Part shown: positions 1 to 12,002 of the stretch, one piece after another
Layout: every line of letters begins with the position of its first letter
Position numbering within the stretch: the first letter of the stretch is position 1
Assembly (NCBI GenBank): GCA_963575645.1
Contig: OY754464.1
Location: 70,592,948 to 70,656,947 of the forward strand
Reading direction: 5' to 3'
DNA from: Xanthostigma xanthostigma
Lineage: Eukaryota > Arthropoda > Insecta > Raphidioptera > Raphidiidae
Length of the DNA: 64,000 bases
Notes under the pieces: generated by a model
Database searches by the model: none
What the model saw: only the letters and a program-made list of their open reading frames with translations
What the model was told of the DNA's origin: nothing
Position numbers and translations under genes: made by a program

Positions 1-237
1 TAATAGAAAAAAAATTAAATAAAATTCTAATATCCCCCGACTTAACGCAGGTAAGTAACCAAAGAAAATCCGTCGAGGGCTGCCATTCGCTGCCCTGAAT
101 TAAGAATAGAAGAATATAAATTTCAATATTTTAGTTCATTTCAGGGCAGCGAATGGCAGCCCCCGGCAGATTTCCTTTGGTTACTTATCTGCGTTAAGTC
201 GGGGGATTTTAGAATTTTATTTAAATCTTTTTCTGTT
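1..237. mobile_element. Foldback miniature element, long inverted arms
   Basis: The arms at about 4-99 and 140-236 are near-perfect inverted copies separated by a 40-bp spacer. Each arm runs from an A-rich end through CCCCCGACTTAACGCAG to GCTGCCATTCGCTGCCCTGAA. There is no open reading frame. The left end coincides with the window edge, so the outer boundary and any target duplication cannot be judged. It is a non-autonomous DNA element by structure; the superfamily is unknown. Confidence 0.7.
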
Positions 238-2384
238 GTAACAATTACATTCGTCGTGATTTTTTTCAAAATTTTTAATTTTGTTTTATTTTAAACTTTT
301 TAGAGATTTTGTATAAGTGAGTTCAGATGGTCTGAACTAGCGTACACAGTGTAGCTATTATGGTATAGTATGTGTTATGTGCAGAAATTGACACTGTTAC
401 AGACAAAGCCGATTCTGCTTCGTTGCGTCGTGCGTAGAAAGGTATTAAAATTTAAAAATGTCTCAAGCACATTTTTCGAGAGTAAAATTTTGCAAGTTAA
501 AAATTCACGGCGTGTCATGCCCCATTGGTCTTCGATTTTGTGTTTAAACATTACAAAAGAAGGTTTACACAAATTTTCACGCTGCTTCAAATACCTATCC
601 AAAATTGTTTGAGAGCTCTTGGACTATTAGGGTTACGGTAAATGTACAAGGGAGATCAATAAAGCAGAAATATATTTTATAGGTAAAAATAACAGAAAAA
701 GTATAATAATCATAATAATAACTATTCCTCAATGTAATTATCTTTAATGTAGATACCATGTACCATGCTTTTTAAACATTGTGGAAATGCAACTATGTAC
801 TTTGAAAAGTTTTCAATAATTGACGGAATATTTTCAATGTAAAACAAACAGAAGTATTCATATCAAAGTTTATTTTTGTTTAAATTACTGCCATTATACT
901 TATTATTATCATATCATAATAATTATGATTTTGTTGTAAGTTAGTTGTCGCGTCATTTTGTAAAATTATTAAAACTTTGTCTTCTTTAAATCATCTTCAA
1001 GTTGTGCAACACCGATTGTATGTACGATTAGTTGCCTGATTAACAGGAACCCGTGAAAAATATTATGTCTTAGTAAAGGGTTGTCTATACATTACGTAAA
1101 GTTTTTTCTTGAGTTTTTTACCCTTGCTTCCTTCATGCGAGAATAGAATTATAACAATTTTCGTTTCATATTTTAAAAATGTTTAAAAAGAATATGCAAT
1201 TCAAATTTGAGTCGAGTTATATCGGCAAATTTAAATATTTATCTTTATCAAATGTTTTATGTCTTTATCTATGGCGTCAGTGAATTAGAACCAACGAGCT
1301 CTTACGCCTTAAAATAAGACAGAAGTATATGTTTGCACCCTAATGATGCGATTGCGATTTTATTTCTACGCTTGGTAGGTATATAATAAAAGTATATGAG
1401 CATTTGATAAAATCCGCTTTTGTTTTGTTTGAAAAACAATCGCGTCGTAGTAAAGCAAACAATTTACTGTCATCATCTTCTATTATCAAAGTAGGTCGAT
1501 CATTCTGAAAATTTGCATAGCGCCATAATTTTTCATTGTGAACAACTTTTCTTAGTGACACTTTTGCGTACTATTAACGGAAAAGGTACTTTACCTGAAA
1601 CGAAAAGAGGTTTTGCTCAACTGTAAAGGCCTACTTGATTTAAAAAATTCGAAAGTAAACTAAAAATAACTTTTAGATCAAGCAGGGCGCAATCTCAAAA
1701 TATTAAATTCCAATTCGAAAATTTTTGGTTAATCTCACCTATTGAGAACTCAATCCGGGGACACACTGTATATGAGTGTAGATAACTCAGTGAAATCACA
1801 TTGAAATATAATCCATGATTAACTTTTGCACAACCAGAGTAATAGTGTCAAAAGTGTCACTGGAGTATAGTAGCAAACACACCTTATATCTTAACAGCAG
1901 AAATTTTTTAAAACAAATTTTATAAATAATTAGTTTTTTAACCACTGATAACAATTACATTTCTGAATTCATGAATAGAAAAATGCTTTTTTATGCGTGA
2001 CCATTTATAAATATACGGTCACGAATGATTTGCTAATAATATATTGTAAATAAATAAATAAATAAATAAATAAAAATACGTGAGTGGTTAATGTTAGTGA
2101 GTTAGTTGGAATTTTATAAAGTAGTAGTAAATTGATAATAATAAATCATTTTTACAATTAACTTTACTAGTGCAGGTCAGGGTAGAACAACGAATTTTTT
2201 AAAACCGAGTTTAAAAGAATCGTTCGAAATAAGTTCATTTATTTTTTGTTACGTACGAAAAGTGTAAACAACGGAACCATTATAATGAATCTTCCATTAT
2301 TTTGATAATAATCATTAATAATTTTGAAAGATTTTAGAAAAAGCTAATTAGATTTTAAATATTAATTATTTTTATATTTTTTAG
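238..2384. other. Gene-free AT-rich stretch
   Basis: No convincing coding exon is visible on either strand; the open frames are short and lack domain signatures. An (AAAT)n run lies at about 2048-2081. The rest is unclassified AT-rich DNA, probably old repeat. Confidence 0.5.
2048..2081. repeat. (AAAT)n microsatellite
   Basis: About eight uninterrupted AAAT units, then AAATACG. Confidence 0.9.
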
Positions 2385-2490
2385 ATCAGTTCTGAAGAAG
2401 GTCCAAACTCGGATTGAAACGTTAATGTATTAATTATATATTTTTTTGTTAATATATTGTCTGAAAAATTGGTCGATAATTTTATTTATT
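2385..2490 (+). mobile_element. Penelope-like repeat, type A (half copy)
   Basis: It contains the hammerhead-like core CTGAAGA (2392-2398)...GAAAC (2416-2420), followed by the type-A tail with TTGTCTGAAAAATTGGTCG and TTTTATTTATTGA. The same tail recurs near 8.6, 9.4, 12.0, 53.9, 54.5, 54.7 and 59.4 kb. Assignment to Penelope-like elements rests on the known association of that retroelement group with hammerhead motifs; no reverse transcriptase is present here. Confidence 0.5.
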
Positions 2491-2491
2491 G

Positions 2492-2674
2492 AACATATTA
2501 AAATGAGCTCAGAGCTAAGTGTGTGTATTGTGCTGTGCATTGTGCAACTACATGACTCCTGAGCATGTATGATGACAGTTCACACCTCTGCAGTCTGCAC
2601 TCTTGTGTAGTGAGTACTGTCTAGTGTCGCTCCTTTGAACGACTCGCTATCTGAGCTATGTGAACACATCACTA
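2492..2674 (-). mobile_element. hAT miniature element, partial copy
   Basis: This is the reverse complement of the left part of the element at 33519-34126 (matching about 33519-33738), ending in the same terminus, read as TAGTGATGTG on the - strand. The other half is absent. The copy abuts the type-A repeat at 2490. Confidence 0.75.
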
Positions 2675-3284
2675 CTGCTAATTTTCACGTCAACTTGACA
2701 TAAGGAAGAAGGTGATAATCGACTTTCAAATTTTTTTTTAAATAAAGTTTAAAACAGGACGCATTGGTCCGATGACTTATTGGAAATATTAGGGCCGATA
2801 TTTAGTTTTAGTCCGTCACTGCTGCAACTATAATAATCGTTGTCAACATACATTTACTAACTGTAACTAGCCATTCGGTTCAGCATTTCTTGTGCAAGTG
2901 ATAACGTTGTCACTTCGATGAAAAATTGACAAAATGCACACAAATAAAATATGGGGAATGTGTTTTTCAGTTAAAAGTAATAATTAAATCCATTTAATAT
3001 TTATTTTATTGGTGCAAATGTGTTCAAAAATCGAATTAAAATTGCAGTAAGAAAATGTGTAGATATTAATTTTTTTTAAATTTTTTTCTAGTGGATACTT
3101 ATTTAATTTTTAATTAATGATGTTACAAGAATATCTTTTTTAAATAATTAATTTATTATGTTGACTAAAATTTATCAAATTAAAAAGAAAATTTATTTTT
3201 GTAATAACTTATAAATAACGATATTAAAAAAGTAATAATATTCGAAAATTAGTTAATATAAAGTGGTAAAAATATTGTGAAATA
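2675..3284. other. 5' flank of the first IR gene
   Basis: Very AT-rich with no other gene. No TATA box or initiator stands out well enough to call a promoter. Confidence 0.4.
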
Positions 3285-4909
3285 ATGTATTGTGTAGCAT
3301 ATTATGTTATATTACTACTTTTGACGATTTTATGTTCTACTTTTAATAAACAAATATTAAACATAAGCAGTTTAAATGAACAAAATATGATAAATTTTAC
3401 AATCGAAAAGCATTACACAATGTTAAAAGAATACGTTGAAAACATCATCCATACTTCAAACAGAAATAACAAAACATACTTCATACAAAACTTTATACTA
3501 CCAAATTCAAAACTTTATATACATTTTGATTGTCCATGTGTTAAGATTAATATAAAGCTCAAAAATTTTGACCGGATCAAAGAAATGAAACAAAATTTCA
3601 ATGAAATTTTTTTAAATTTTGCAAATTTTCATTTGTCAGAATATAACTCATTTTTAATTGTGTATTCATTTTCAATATTGGAACTCGGTGAAAACATTTT
3701 GATATTTTTAAAAACCCTAAAATTGTGGAAATCAAGAATGAAAATAATTATAATTATAGAAGAAAAATCAGTTAGCGAAGAAGCAGTTAAAGAAGTTTTT
3801 GATTTATTTTGGAGAGAAAATGCACTAAATGTAATTTTGGTTTACAGTGATGGAACTCAAGTCCATGGTTTGACGTATAATCCATTTACAAATGAAACCA
3901 TCAAAATAAAAAATCACAATTATTTTCCAAATAAAGTTAACAACATGAACGGTCATTTATTAAAGGTTACTATGTTTAACGATCCGGTTGATGCAATTAA
4001 GATTAGGAATATAATCGATGACTTAGATTTTTTTGGACGGGATGCATTTCAGTGCGATTTAATAATGAAAAAATTGAACGCTAGTTATAAATATTATCTA
4101 CCTAGTGACGGATTAACGTACGGTGATGGTTATAAAAATGGTACCTTTACTGGTGCTTTTGCTGACATACATTATCGGCGTACCGATATTGGTTTTAATT
4201 CACGTCTAGTAAAAGAAAACTTCCAAGAAGTTGTTGAAACCACTTATCCTCATGATCGTGACGACATTATGCTTTTAGTACCAAGTGCTGAAGTAATTCC
4301 AAGTTACAAAAGATTTATGCTTGTGTTTTCAGTTGAAGTTTGGCTATTTTTATTAATTATTCTAATAATTTTCCGCATAATCTTGACAAGTATTCACAAA
4401 ATACGATTAAAGATATTTGGAGGCAAAGACGTGCCGGTAATTGTCACGAATACAGATATTTACCGAATTATATTAAATATGGGTTTTCTAGCCAAGTTCA
4501 AATCGACAACTGTAAGAATATTATATATTAGTTTGATAATGGCAAGTATTTTGCTAAATACAGCTTTCAATTCAGCATTTACAAGTGTTGTAACAATTCC
4601 TCAGTACTATAAAGAAATTAATACAATAACTGCTTTGGAAAAAACGAATATAAAGTTGTATGCATTTCCTAGATTTATCAAATTGTTCAATAAGTATTTA
4701 AATGGACGAAAAATTTGTGAAATGGCAATTCCTGTTAAAGATAAAGAGTTTTATGCAAGGATGCAAAAAGATCATAAAAGTGCATATGCTTTAAAAATGA
4801 CTTTAGCGAAATATTGGCTGTGGCAGGAAAAAAACGTCAGGGATGGCATTTGTCTTTATCATATTATGGACGAGAAAATTTTACCTTCTCATGTTGGTTA
4901 TATAACAAG
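3285..4909 (+). CDS. Divergent ionotropic receptor, exon 1 of 2
   Basis: Chemosensory ionotropic receptors are variant ionotropic glutamate receptors in sensory neuron membranes, forming ligand-gated cation channels with co-receptors. This exon gives residues 1-541 plus two bases of codon 542. A hydrophobic signal-like start (residues 1-20) is followed by a long amino-terminal region with the LTYNPF motif (196-201), common in divergent insect IRs. A ligand-binding S1 half (about 245-340) includes FTGAFADIHYRR. Membrane segment M1 lies at about 346-367, and the pore/M2 region at about 408-437 ends in NSAFTSVVT, the counterpart of the glutamate-receptor SYTANLAAF block. The frame runs into a stop at 4911-4913, but ACAAG|GTAACG at 4909/4910 is a good donor that restores the missing third membrane segment from 7208. 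The paralogue at 14248 supports this. Which IR number it is cannot be said; the ligand is unknown. Confidence 0.87.
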
Positions 4910-4952
4910 GTAACGTATACGATTTTTGTTCAGAACTATGCACGAGTGATAT

Positions 4953-5424
4953 TACAGGATGAGTTTTAAGTTGATGCTTTTTTTTTACAGCGTGTAAAAA
5001 TCAAATAGACGCGCAAATATTTCAAATAGTTTTTTTATCAAAACTCAAAAATAAGAGAGAAACAGCCTTTCGAAGTTTAAATAAATTTTATTAAATTTTC
5101 TTTAATTTTAGGTCGGTCAAGGGGTTATATTATGTCACTATGGAAATAAGTTGTTATTATCAAGTATGTTGATGCTTATTTGAAATTGACAGGTGTATTG
5201 TTCTGTTTTTGAGATATAATAACAACTTATTTCCATAGTGACATAATATAACCCCAGGACCGACCTCAAAATTAAAGAAAATTAAAAAAAATTTATTTAA
5301 ACTTCGAAAGGCTGTTTCTCTCTTATTTTTGAGTTTTGATAAAAAAACTATTTGAAATATTTGCTCGTCTATTTGATTTTTACACGCTGTAAAAAAAAAG
5401 CATCAACTTAAAACTCACCCTGTA
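4953..5424. mobile_element. Foldback miniature element, TACAGG termini (Tc1/mariner-like)
   Basis: Arms of about 200 bp (4954-5172 and 5217-5423) are near-perfect inverted copies. Termini read ACAGGATGAGTTTTAAG and its inverse ACTCACCCTGT, flanked by TA on both sides, consistent with a TA target duplication. No coding capacity. It is inserted 44 bp into the IR intron. Confidence 0.75.
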
Positions 5425-5552
5425 TAACGATTGTCAATTTTTTGGCATTCGCGAATATCTGTCGCCGATATTCGCGAAGGCAAATGCCAATACTCATTTG
5501 TCAGCTGATTAGTCGGATAAGTCGCATTCACACATTTTTGGTGGCTCTGAAT

Positions 5553-6039
5553 TAGAGATGCCACGAATATTCGGCTACTATTCGGTATTCGGCCTATTCG
5601 GCTACTTTTTTTAATATTCGGTATTCGGCCGAATGTTGCGTACTATTCGGCCGAATACCGAATATCAAATCATGGGGAAAAACGCACATATATCACTCAA
5701 AAATATGCGATTTTTTTCTTAAATAGTATTATTTTGTAAAGCTTTTGGTGAACAAACAGTGATATTTTTTAGTAATAAGGACTATTAATAACACAATTTG
5801 ATGTAACAATGAACAAATAATGCGTGTCGTGACACGGTCTAATTGCGCAAATGAAACAAATACGCCCGCGGCGTTGCTATCGCATGCTCCGTAATGGGAC
5901 AAGTCGTAACCTGTCACCCACGAAATGTACACATAATTTGCCGAACATTCGGCTGCCAAATATTCGGCGCTTCGGCCGAGAACATGGCCGAATATTCGGT
6001 ATTCGGTATTCGGCAAAATCACTATTCGTGGCATCACTA
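5553..6039. mobile_element. hAT miniature element, ATTCGG-word type
   Basis: A perfect 8-bp target duplication CTCTGAAT flanks it (5545-5552 and 6040-6047). Termini TAGAGATGCCACGAATA and TATTCGTGGCATCACTA are inverted. Both ends are arrays of the 6-bp word ATTCGG and its complement. The 487-bp length and lack of transposase make it non-autonomous. The identical target duplication suggests fairly recent insertion. Confidence 0.88.
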
Positions 6040-6345
6040 CTCTGAATACTAGGTTGATTATATTAATACTAAATCTAATGCTTTATTACCTAATGTTAAA
6101 GTAAAGGCTGATAAAAGATATAATTAATTGCAAGGTTACCTTAGCGAAAAATCTTAAGTTAAAAATGCGTGTTCGCACTTGACAACAGCGCATTTCATAG
6201 AGTATAAAGTTTATAAACATTTTTACCATAGCTACCGCTTATTTTTGACAACTAGCCCAGATGAAATTGAAAGATTTAACTACTGTTTAAATGAGACGCT
6301 GTCACGATATCTTCCATGCTAGTTACTCACTCATACTTATACTAA

Positions 6346-6630
6346 TCTATACTAATATAATATAATGCTGAAGAGTTTGTTTGTTTGTTTGTTTGTCTGG
6401 TTGAATGCGCTAATCTCAGAAACTACTGGTTCGAATTGAATTTTTTTTTGTTGGATAGCTCATTTATCGAGGAAGGCTATAGGCTATATAATATCATGCT
6501 ACGACCAATAGGAGTGGGGCAACAATGAAAAATGTTGCAAAATGTTACTCAAAATTTGTCCGTCCGACAAAAACTTTTGAACGGTAACTCCGATCATCAT
6601 GAAATTTGGACACAAAATTCATCTCGGTAT
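6346..6630 (+). mobile_element. Helitron-like element, 5' part
   Basis: It begins TCTATACTAATATAA, then GCTGAAGAGTTTGTTTGTTTG and CGCTAATCTCAGAAACTACTGG. Related copies lie at 38173, 52731, 50848 (reverse), 32709 (reverse) and 19906 (reverse). Complete copies end in a GC hairpin plus CTAGT, the Helitron CTRRT signature. Similarity to the family fades after about 6620, so the 3' end is missing or replaced. Confidence 0.65.
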
Positions 6631-6919
6631 ATTTTTTAGTTTTAGAAAACTTCCGACTTTCGCTGCAGTGAGATGTTAAAAACTTTCCCAAAAATTTTTC
6701 GTGGGCTCTTGATAATAATATTAATAATAATGCGTTTAACGTTCGTTTCTTGACTTTATGCCATAACAAACGCTCCATTCGCACCATTACTTTTCCATCT
6801 ATTCCAGTTCTCGTTATTTTCTACATTTTTTCAACTTCAACTAATTAATAGCAATGGGCGAATGAAGAAACTTTAGGAGCTTAGGATAAGGTACGAAAAT
6901 TTTTGAGCATAGTAGTTTG

Positions 6920-7147
6920 ACAGGTAATCCGGCCATGGCCTTGTATAAGGAACTAATCTCGATATTTATCTGGAATTTTTGAGGGAAACCATGGAAAACC
7001 TCAACAAGATGACCGGTACAGGAATTACCGTTTCTCGGCGAGAGGCAGCAGGTAAAAGTCCTAGCTACATCTGCTCCCGCCGGGATTCGAGCCTGGTACC
7101 TTCCGAATGCGAGTCTAGTGTTCTCACCAATACGCTACACCACTCGC
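6920..7147 (-). mobile_element. tRNA-derived SINE
   Basis: On the - strand the head (7146 downward) reads GTGGTGTAGCGTATTGGTGA, an A-box-like segment. A B-box-like GGCTCGAATCCC follows about 50 bases later (7093-7082). The body then runs to about 6920. It is a pseudo-tRNA head, not a functional tRNA: the cloverleaf does not close. It lies antisense 60 bp before the IR splice acceptor. Confidence 0.7.
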
Positions 7148-7207
7148 TTTTGGTTATTATTATGCGTTAAATGTATATATATATATATGTGATTATATTT
7201 GTTTTAG

Positions 7208-7496
7208 TTATGGATCGCCTTATTTACCAGAAATTAATGCTTTATTGCGCCGTTCATTTGAAGGTGGTTTAATGCAATTATGGAGAAGAAATTCAAATTT
7301 TTTAAGTTTACTTAAACTGACACTAGTTAATAATGAAAACAAAACAAACGCTCTTCAGTTTTTTGAAATTAAACCAGCGTTTTTATTTTTATTCATTGGG
7401 TATACTCTAGGCATTATTGTTTTCATCAAAGAGCTCTGTTTTTATAAAAACTACTTGCACAAAAAATTGTCTTTTTTGAAATGTAAACCACAATAA
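7208..7496 (+). CDS. Divergent ionotropic receptor, exon 2 of 2
   Basis: Continues the gene begun at 3285. The first base completes codon 542 and then encodes YGSPYLPEINALLRRSFEGG, the end of the ligand-binding S2 half, followed by LMQLWRR. Third membrane segment M3 lies at about residues 599-618 (FLFLFIGYTLGIIVFIK), with a short basic cytoplasmic tail and a TAA stop at 7496. Total length of 637 residues matches the 630 of the neighbour at 14248. No AATAAA is seen directly after the stop; the nearest (7783) lies inside a transposon, so the 3' end is uncertain. Confidence 0.85.
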
Positions 7497-7700
7497 TGAA
7501 GCGTTATATTTTATTTGTTTTTTTGTTTGTCGTTTTCACGACCGGTTTGAACAATTTAATTTTACAGAATTTAAATCTAAATGTTACACTTGTAAGTTTA
7601 CTAGTTGGGACGATCCTCCATCGGGAATTCACGATTAAGAGGCCATAGCGACTCTATGTTCTTTCAAAGTTTGCATTGCTACAGATAAACTGGGATTTAA

Positions 7701-8395
7701 GGAGGTTGATCCGTTACAGTCCCAATCAAAAGTAAAACGAATTCTAAATGGGAACTTTTATAGTTTATAAGACGATGATACCAATAAATTATTGTCATAA
7801 AGGCATAAATATTTTTTTTTTTTTAATATTAATTAATTATTTCAGTAGTTTATACTTAATGGACTAACTTTTGAATTTTTTACACTAAGTTAGGTTAAAA
7901 AAAATAAATTTATGTAAATATCTGTATTTTACATATTTTTTGCAGTAAATAATTAAAAAAAGAAATTAGAAGTAATAAAAATTAAAATTAAATCATTAAA
8001 AAGTTGAAAATTCAGTTAAAATTGTTAAATCTGTCAAATATAAAAGTCCATAATCGAAAATTGCCAAGGTTTAATAATTTTTTTTATTGATTAAAAGTCT
8101 CCTAATTAAATTGGAAAAAATATTAAAATATGCGTAAGACATCGATGATTTACATAGATAGTTTTCGGAACTGCTGACATTATTTGGTTATTTGCAAAAA
8201 ATTAAAATGAACAGTTTGCATGCTAGCTTGACACATTTTCCATAAGACTACATGTAAAAGTTTTTTTTAATTTTTAACTTTATAAATCTCCTAATGATTT
8301 TGGATTTTTTACAAAAAATTTTGTCATAAAAAAATCTATTAAAATAACTTTATTTCAGATGTTTTTCATTATCATCGTAAAACGGCTCAACCTCC
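7701..8395 (+). mobile_element. TTAA-flanked miniature element (piggyBac-like)
   Basis: Flanked by TTAA on both sides (7697-7700 and 8396-8399). Inverted termini are GGAGGTTGATCCGTT and, reversed, GGAGGTTGAGCCGTT. The 695-bp AT-rich interior has no transposase. A second copy in the opposite orientation lies at 17945-18628 and an internal fragment at 13620-13735. Confidence 0.75.
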
Positions 8396-8557
8396 TTAAA
8401 ATAGCCGAGTTCGTAAGGTTGTCGATATTTATATATGACGTTTCAATTGCTCCTTTATAACAAAATCTGTTTCGAACTTTTAACTGTGAGCTGGTGAATG
8501 TATCCGTTAGTTTTTCAAACTATTATTAAAAATAGTTTAATTATAATAATTAATCAA

Positions 8558-9428
8558 ATCTTTGATTAACGTCTGATTAGAACTCTTCAATAAATAAAAT
8601 TATCGACCAATTTTTCAGACAATATATTAACAAAAAAGGTAGGTATATAATTAATTGTTAGTAGAAGTTTTGTTCCAAAATATGTATTGAAGGAGATTTA
8701 TTTGGTTGAGGAACAATTGAAAATAAGCTTTACCAGTGTATCGCTTGTGGCCAACGTTTCGAAAAATATATTTTTTTCATCATCAGGGCCTATGAACATG
8801 TATAATATTCGTTACATATATTATTAGAGATAGCCTTTCTTATACATTAGTACAATATTTTTTGCACAATTGACAGAACAATTTTATAAGAAAACTGTTT
8901 TATGATAATTTTAAATTTAAAAAATTGTCGAGTTCATAACAAATGATCATGTATATTAGAATAATTTTTACAATTTACCATCTTAACTTGCATTGAGGTA
9001 TGTTATAGTTTTAGTATTATCTATCTATAATGTTTATAATGTAAGTTAGAAATTATAATAATATATGTAACGAATATTATACATGTTCATAGGCCCTGAT
9101 GATGAAAATATATTTAACGATACACTGGTAAAGCTTATTTTCAATTGTTCCTCAACCAAATAAATCTCCTTCAATATATAATTAATATACATTAACGTTT
9201 CAATCCGGATTTGGACCTTCCTCAGAACTGATCTAAAAAATATAAAAATAATTATCAAAATAATGAAAAAATAATGAGATTTTAAATATTAATTATTTTT
9301 ATATTTTTTAGATCATTCTGAGGAAGGTCCAAATCCGGATTGAAACGTTAATGTATTAATTATATATTTTTTTGTTAATATATTGTCTGAAAAATTGGTC
9401 GATAATTTTATTTATTGAAGAGTTATAA
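8558..9428. mobile_element. Penelope-like type A palindrome, interrupted by type B
   Basis: The left arm (8558-8650) and right arms (9180-9428) carry the type-A tail in opposite orientations. Hammerhead-like cores lie at 9197-9225 (- strand, CTGAGGA...GAAAC) and 9318-9346 (+ strand, same core), facing each other. The type-B palindrome at 8688-9173 is inserted between the arms, so it is younger. Confidence 0.55.
8688..9173. mobile_element. Penelope-like type B palindrome (nested)
   Basis: Arms begin TGAAGGAGATTTATTTGGTTG and end with the inverse. Each carries GCTTTACCAGTGTATCGC and the core region. The left arm has a - strand CTGATGA (8786-8780) paired with GAAAC (8760-8756); the right-arm copy keeps CTGATGA (9096-9102) but its GAAAC is changed. 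The spacer of about 250 bp is AT-rich without genes. Confidence 0.55.
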
Positions 9429-9715
9429 TAATTAATTATTATTATAATAATAGTTTAATTAATAAAAAATATTAAATAGAAAAAAATAAGTATTTTGATT
9501 TTCGGATTTTGATATCGTAGTCGTTTGTTTAATTTATGAAAGGCTCTTGTTAAAAAGAAAAAAAAGAAACGAGAGGTGTCGTGGGACACCTGGTTAGAAC
9601 GAAGTTATTTTCGCTAATTATTATGTACCATATAATTTCTTTACTAATTTGTATATAAATTATTCGAAAATTTTATTTATACTAAAATATGATTATTAAA
9701 CAAAAATTAGTCATG
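9429..9715. other. AT-rich spacer
   Basis: It contains a small hairpin GGTGTCGTGGGACACC near 9574-9589, reminiscent of dispersed-repeat tails, and nothing coding. Confidence 0.4.
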
Positions 9716-9835
9716 TGATTTGCAACTCTAAAAAAATAAAAATAACATTTGTTGCGCATCTGCCAGGAATCGAACCCGGGCCACAATTGATATTGCTTAG
9801 ATATCGCCATTTATATAGGTTTAATAACAAATCGT
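9716..9835 (-). mobile_element. tRNA-derived SINE (tail-sharing pair, copy 1)
   Basis: On the - strand, a B-box-like GGTTCGATTCC (9776-9766) is followed by an A/T-rich segment and the tail TTTTTAGAGTTGCAAATCAC. The same tail and order occur at 31545-31660. No intact cloverleaf is seen. Confidence 0.6.
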
Positions 9836-10565
9836 GAATGAGCCTTTTTCCTGAGAATAGTGCAGCGAAAGTGTCACGAGAGGCAGCACTAGTAGTAGGG
9901 ACAAACATAAAATATTTACATGCCAACCAATGTTATTTACGTGATATTATTTTATTATTTAAAAATATAAATCTGAAATAAAAAAAAATTTGAACTGATA
10001 AACTTATCACTGAGAGTCATCATTTACATATTATGTTATCGAAATTATTTTTAAAATTAATTAAATGAATAAAAAATGAATAGTAAATTTTTGACAGTTT
10101 ATTACCATTGATTAGAATGAGATATAACCTCAATCTTTTATTAAATTATATTCATTTATTATATTTAATTAAATTTATTTTATTACCATATATTTTTGAT
10201 TCATATTTCATTTGGAAATAAATCTGAAATTCATAATTATTTTCAATTTCTCTTATTACAGTTTGAATTTATCGCTAATATTTTACTCGAGTCTGCATAC
10301 TAACCTGTCTATTAGTTCATTTTTTTTCCAGATACTTTTAAATTACGACACGCAAGCCAACGTTTTAATGTTACTACATTGTTATCTTTTACAGTTGCAA
10401 ATTTTAGTTTTGCTCCAGGAACATCATCTTCTGTTAAAAACATTTTTTTTCAAGTACACTTTAATGTGTGTTTATATGGGGATTTGACAGTGTTTGTCCC
10501 TACCGAACTACTAGCGCTACTAGTGAGTGATTTTTCGTACTTCAGGAAAAAGGCTCATTCAGAAG
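9836..10565. repeat. Inverted repeat with 570-bp spacer
   Basis: The left arm at about 9836-9920 (AATGAGCCTTTTTCCTGAG...TAGTAGTAGGGAC) is the inverse of the right arm at 10488-10565 (GTCCCTACCGAACTACTAG...AGGAAAAAGGCTCATT). The spacer is AT-rich. It is probably a non-autonomous DNA element; the superfamily is unresolved. Confidence 0.6.
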
Positions 10566-10947
10566 GCGTTGCATTTCACAAAATATTAATGTCAAAATAC
10601 TAACTAATATTTGAAATGGCATCCGTTTTTGAACAAATGCAATATTTTTATATTAAGACAGAACATACGCAATCTTTAAATGTCCATAACACACTGTGTA
10701 AAAGAAAAGGATAGCCGATCCACGTGCGTGATGTATTAGGCAAAATCGAAATTATATACAGTGTTTATTTCTGATTTGCGCGAATTCTGTTATACTAAAT
10801 CTATGTAAAATGTTCTCCTCTTTCGTTTAAGACAGGTTTCGAACCGATCTTATTTAAATTGAGCAAATTATAAGCGAAAAACTTTTTGGTTTTCAATTTG
10901 CTCACCTCTGGGACAAAAATTCAAAAATCTGACTCCGTTAGGATCTG
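10558..10947. repeat. Dispersed repeat, copy 1
   Basis: Direct counterpart of 20077-20491. Shared blocks include CAGAAGGCGTTGCATTTCAC, AAATGGCATCCGTTTTTGAAC, TAAGACAGAACATACGCAA and CTCCTCTTTCGTTTAAGACA. The family is unidentified; no coding is apparent. Confidence 0.7.
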
Positions 10948-12002
10948 TCCCATGCCCCATATATATTATAAGTGTGCCAAATTTCAACTTTTTATGTTTA
11001 CGGACAGACAATAGGTAATTATATATGTATATATGTAGACTTTTCTTTATGTTCTTTTCTTACACTTTATTCTTACGATTTTTTTCTAGGCCTCTCCATT
11101 CATATCTATAACGTCCCATAAGGAACTTCGTTCCAAAAATCTATCCAATTAGGCGACTGATATGTTTGACATATTATAATAAATAAAATAAAATTTCGGC
11201 TAGTATCAAATAATGTGTTTGCTTTTCTTTTGCATGGTTAAATTATGTGGTTTCACATGTAAAAGTATGCTTATTAGCTACCTAAATAACTTCTTCAAAA
11301 CAAAAGAGAAGTTGATTGTATGTTAATTTATTTTTAAAATATTTACGAAACTATGAAATTCACAAAAAACATTTTTCGTAAAATAGACCGTTATGAAAAG
11401 TATACCAGTATTTCAGTATTATACCTACTACATTAAAACAACGTTATAGCACATATCTCTTTTGCGCACGCGCCAAAAATAATAGGGCTCTACCAGATTA
11501 ACAAACGGACGGAAGTGAAAAAAAAATGTATTTTAAAGCTTTGAAAAGTGAATTAGTACCATTCCTGACTTGTGGAGTTGGAATGGTAAAATAAAACCAC
11601 ACAACTTTGGGTAAAATTAAAAAAGTATCAGTATTTAAGTACCCCTGGTCTAAAGTTATTATTTTATGAATTTTTGATATTATTTATTTTAACGCGCTAT
11701 GAAAAATACGTGTTTGATAAAATAAGTAAAAAATTACTTTATCTCTTCAAACAATCATACAAAAACGTTTTATAAATATTTATGTATAACAACTTTACAC
11801 ATTTCCAGTTTAGAATTACATACCTACTTAATTTATTAAAAGAATTGCTTTTACATCTACCATAAATAATTTACAGAGCTCAATGATGTATGTGTCTGTA
11901 ACTGGGGGTGTTAATAATATTAATTTCTTGACATTCAAATAATAGAGTTGGATTGGACTAACTCGTTTATCGCATATGAAATAACTTTAACATTAATACT
12001 CT
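10948..12002. other. Gene-free AT-rich stretch
   Basis: No supported gene or structured repeat; short unrelated open frames only. Confidence 0.5.

Larger units (their letters stand above)
4910..7207 (+). other. IR intron (phase 2), filled with transposable elements
   Basis: Donor GTAACG at 4910 and acceptor TTGTTTTAG ending at 7207. Splicing joins AG to T, giving Ser (AGT) followed by Tyr-Gly-Ser-Pro, a natural receptor S2-end sequence. At least four distinct mobile elements occupy roughly two thirds of its 2298 bp. Confidence 0.85.

Noticed and set aside
4911-4913. Stop codon making the first IR a truncated pseudogene
   Set aside because: It lies just past a good splice donor, and a matching second exon with the missing membrane segment exists at 7208.
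5729-6037. 102-codon - strand frame
   Set aside because: Lies wholly inside the hAT miniature element and reflects its ATTCGG words; no domain.
7082-7146. Possible tRNA gene on the - strand
   Set aside because: A and B boxes are present but the acceptor and anticodon stems do not close; it is a SINE head.
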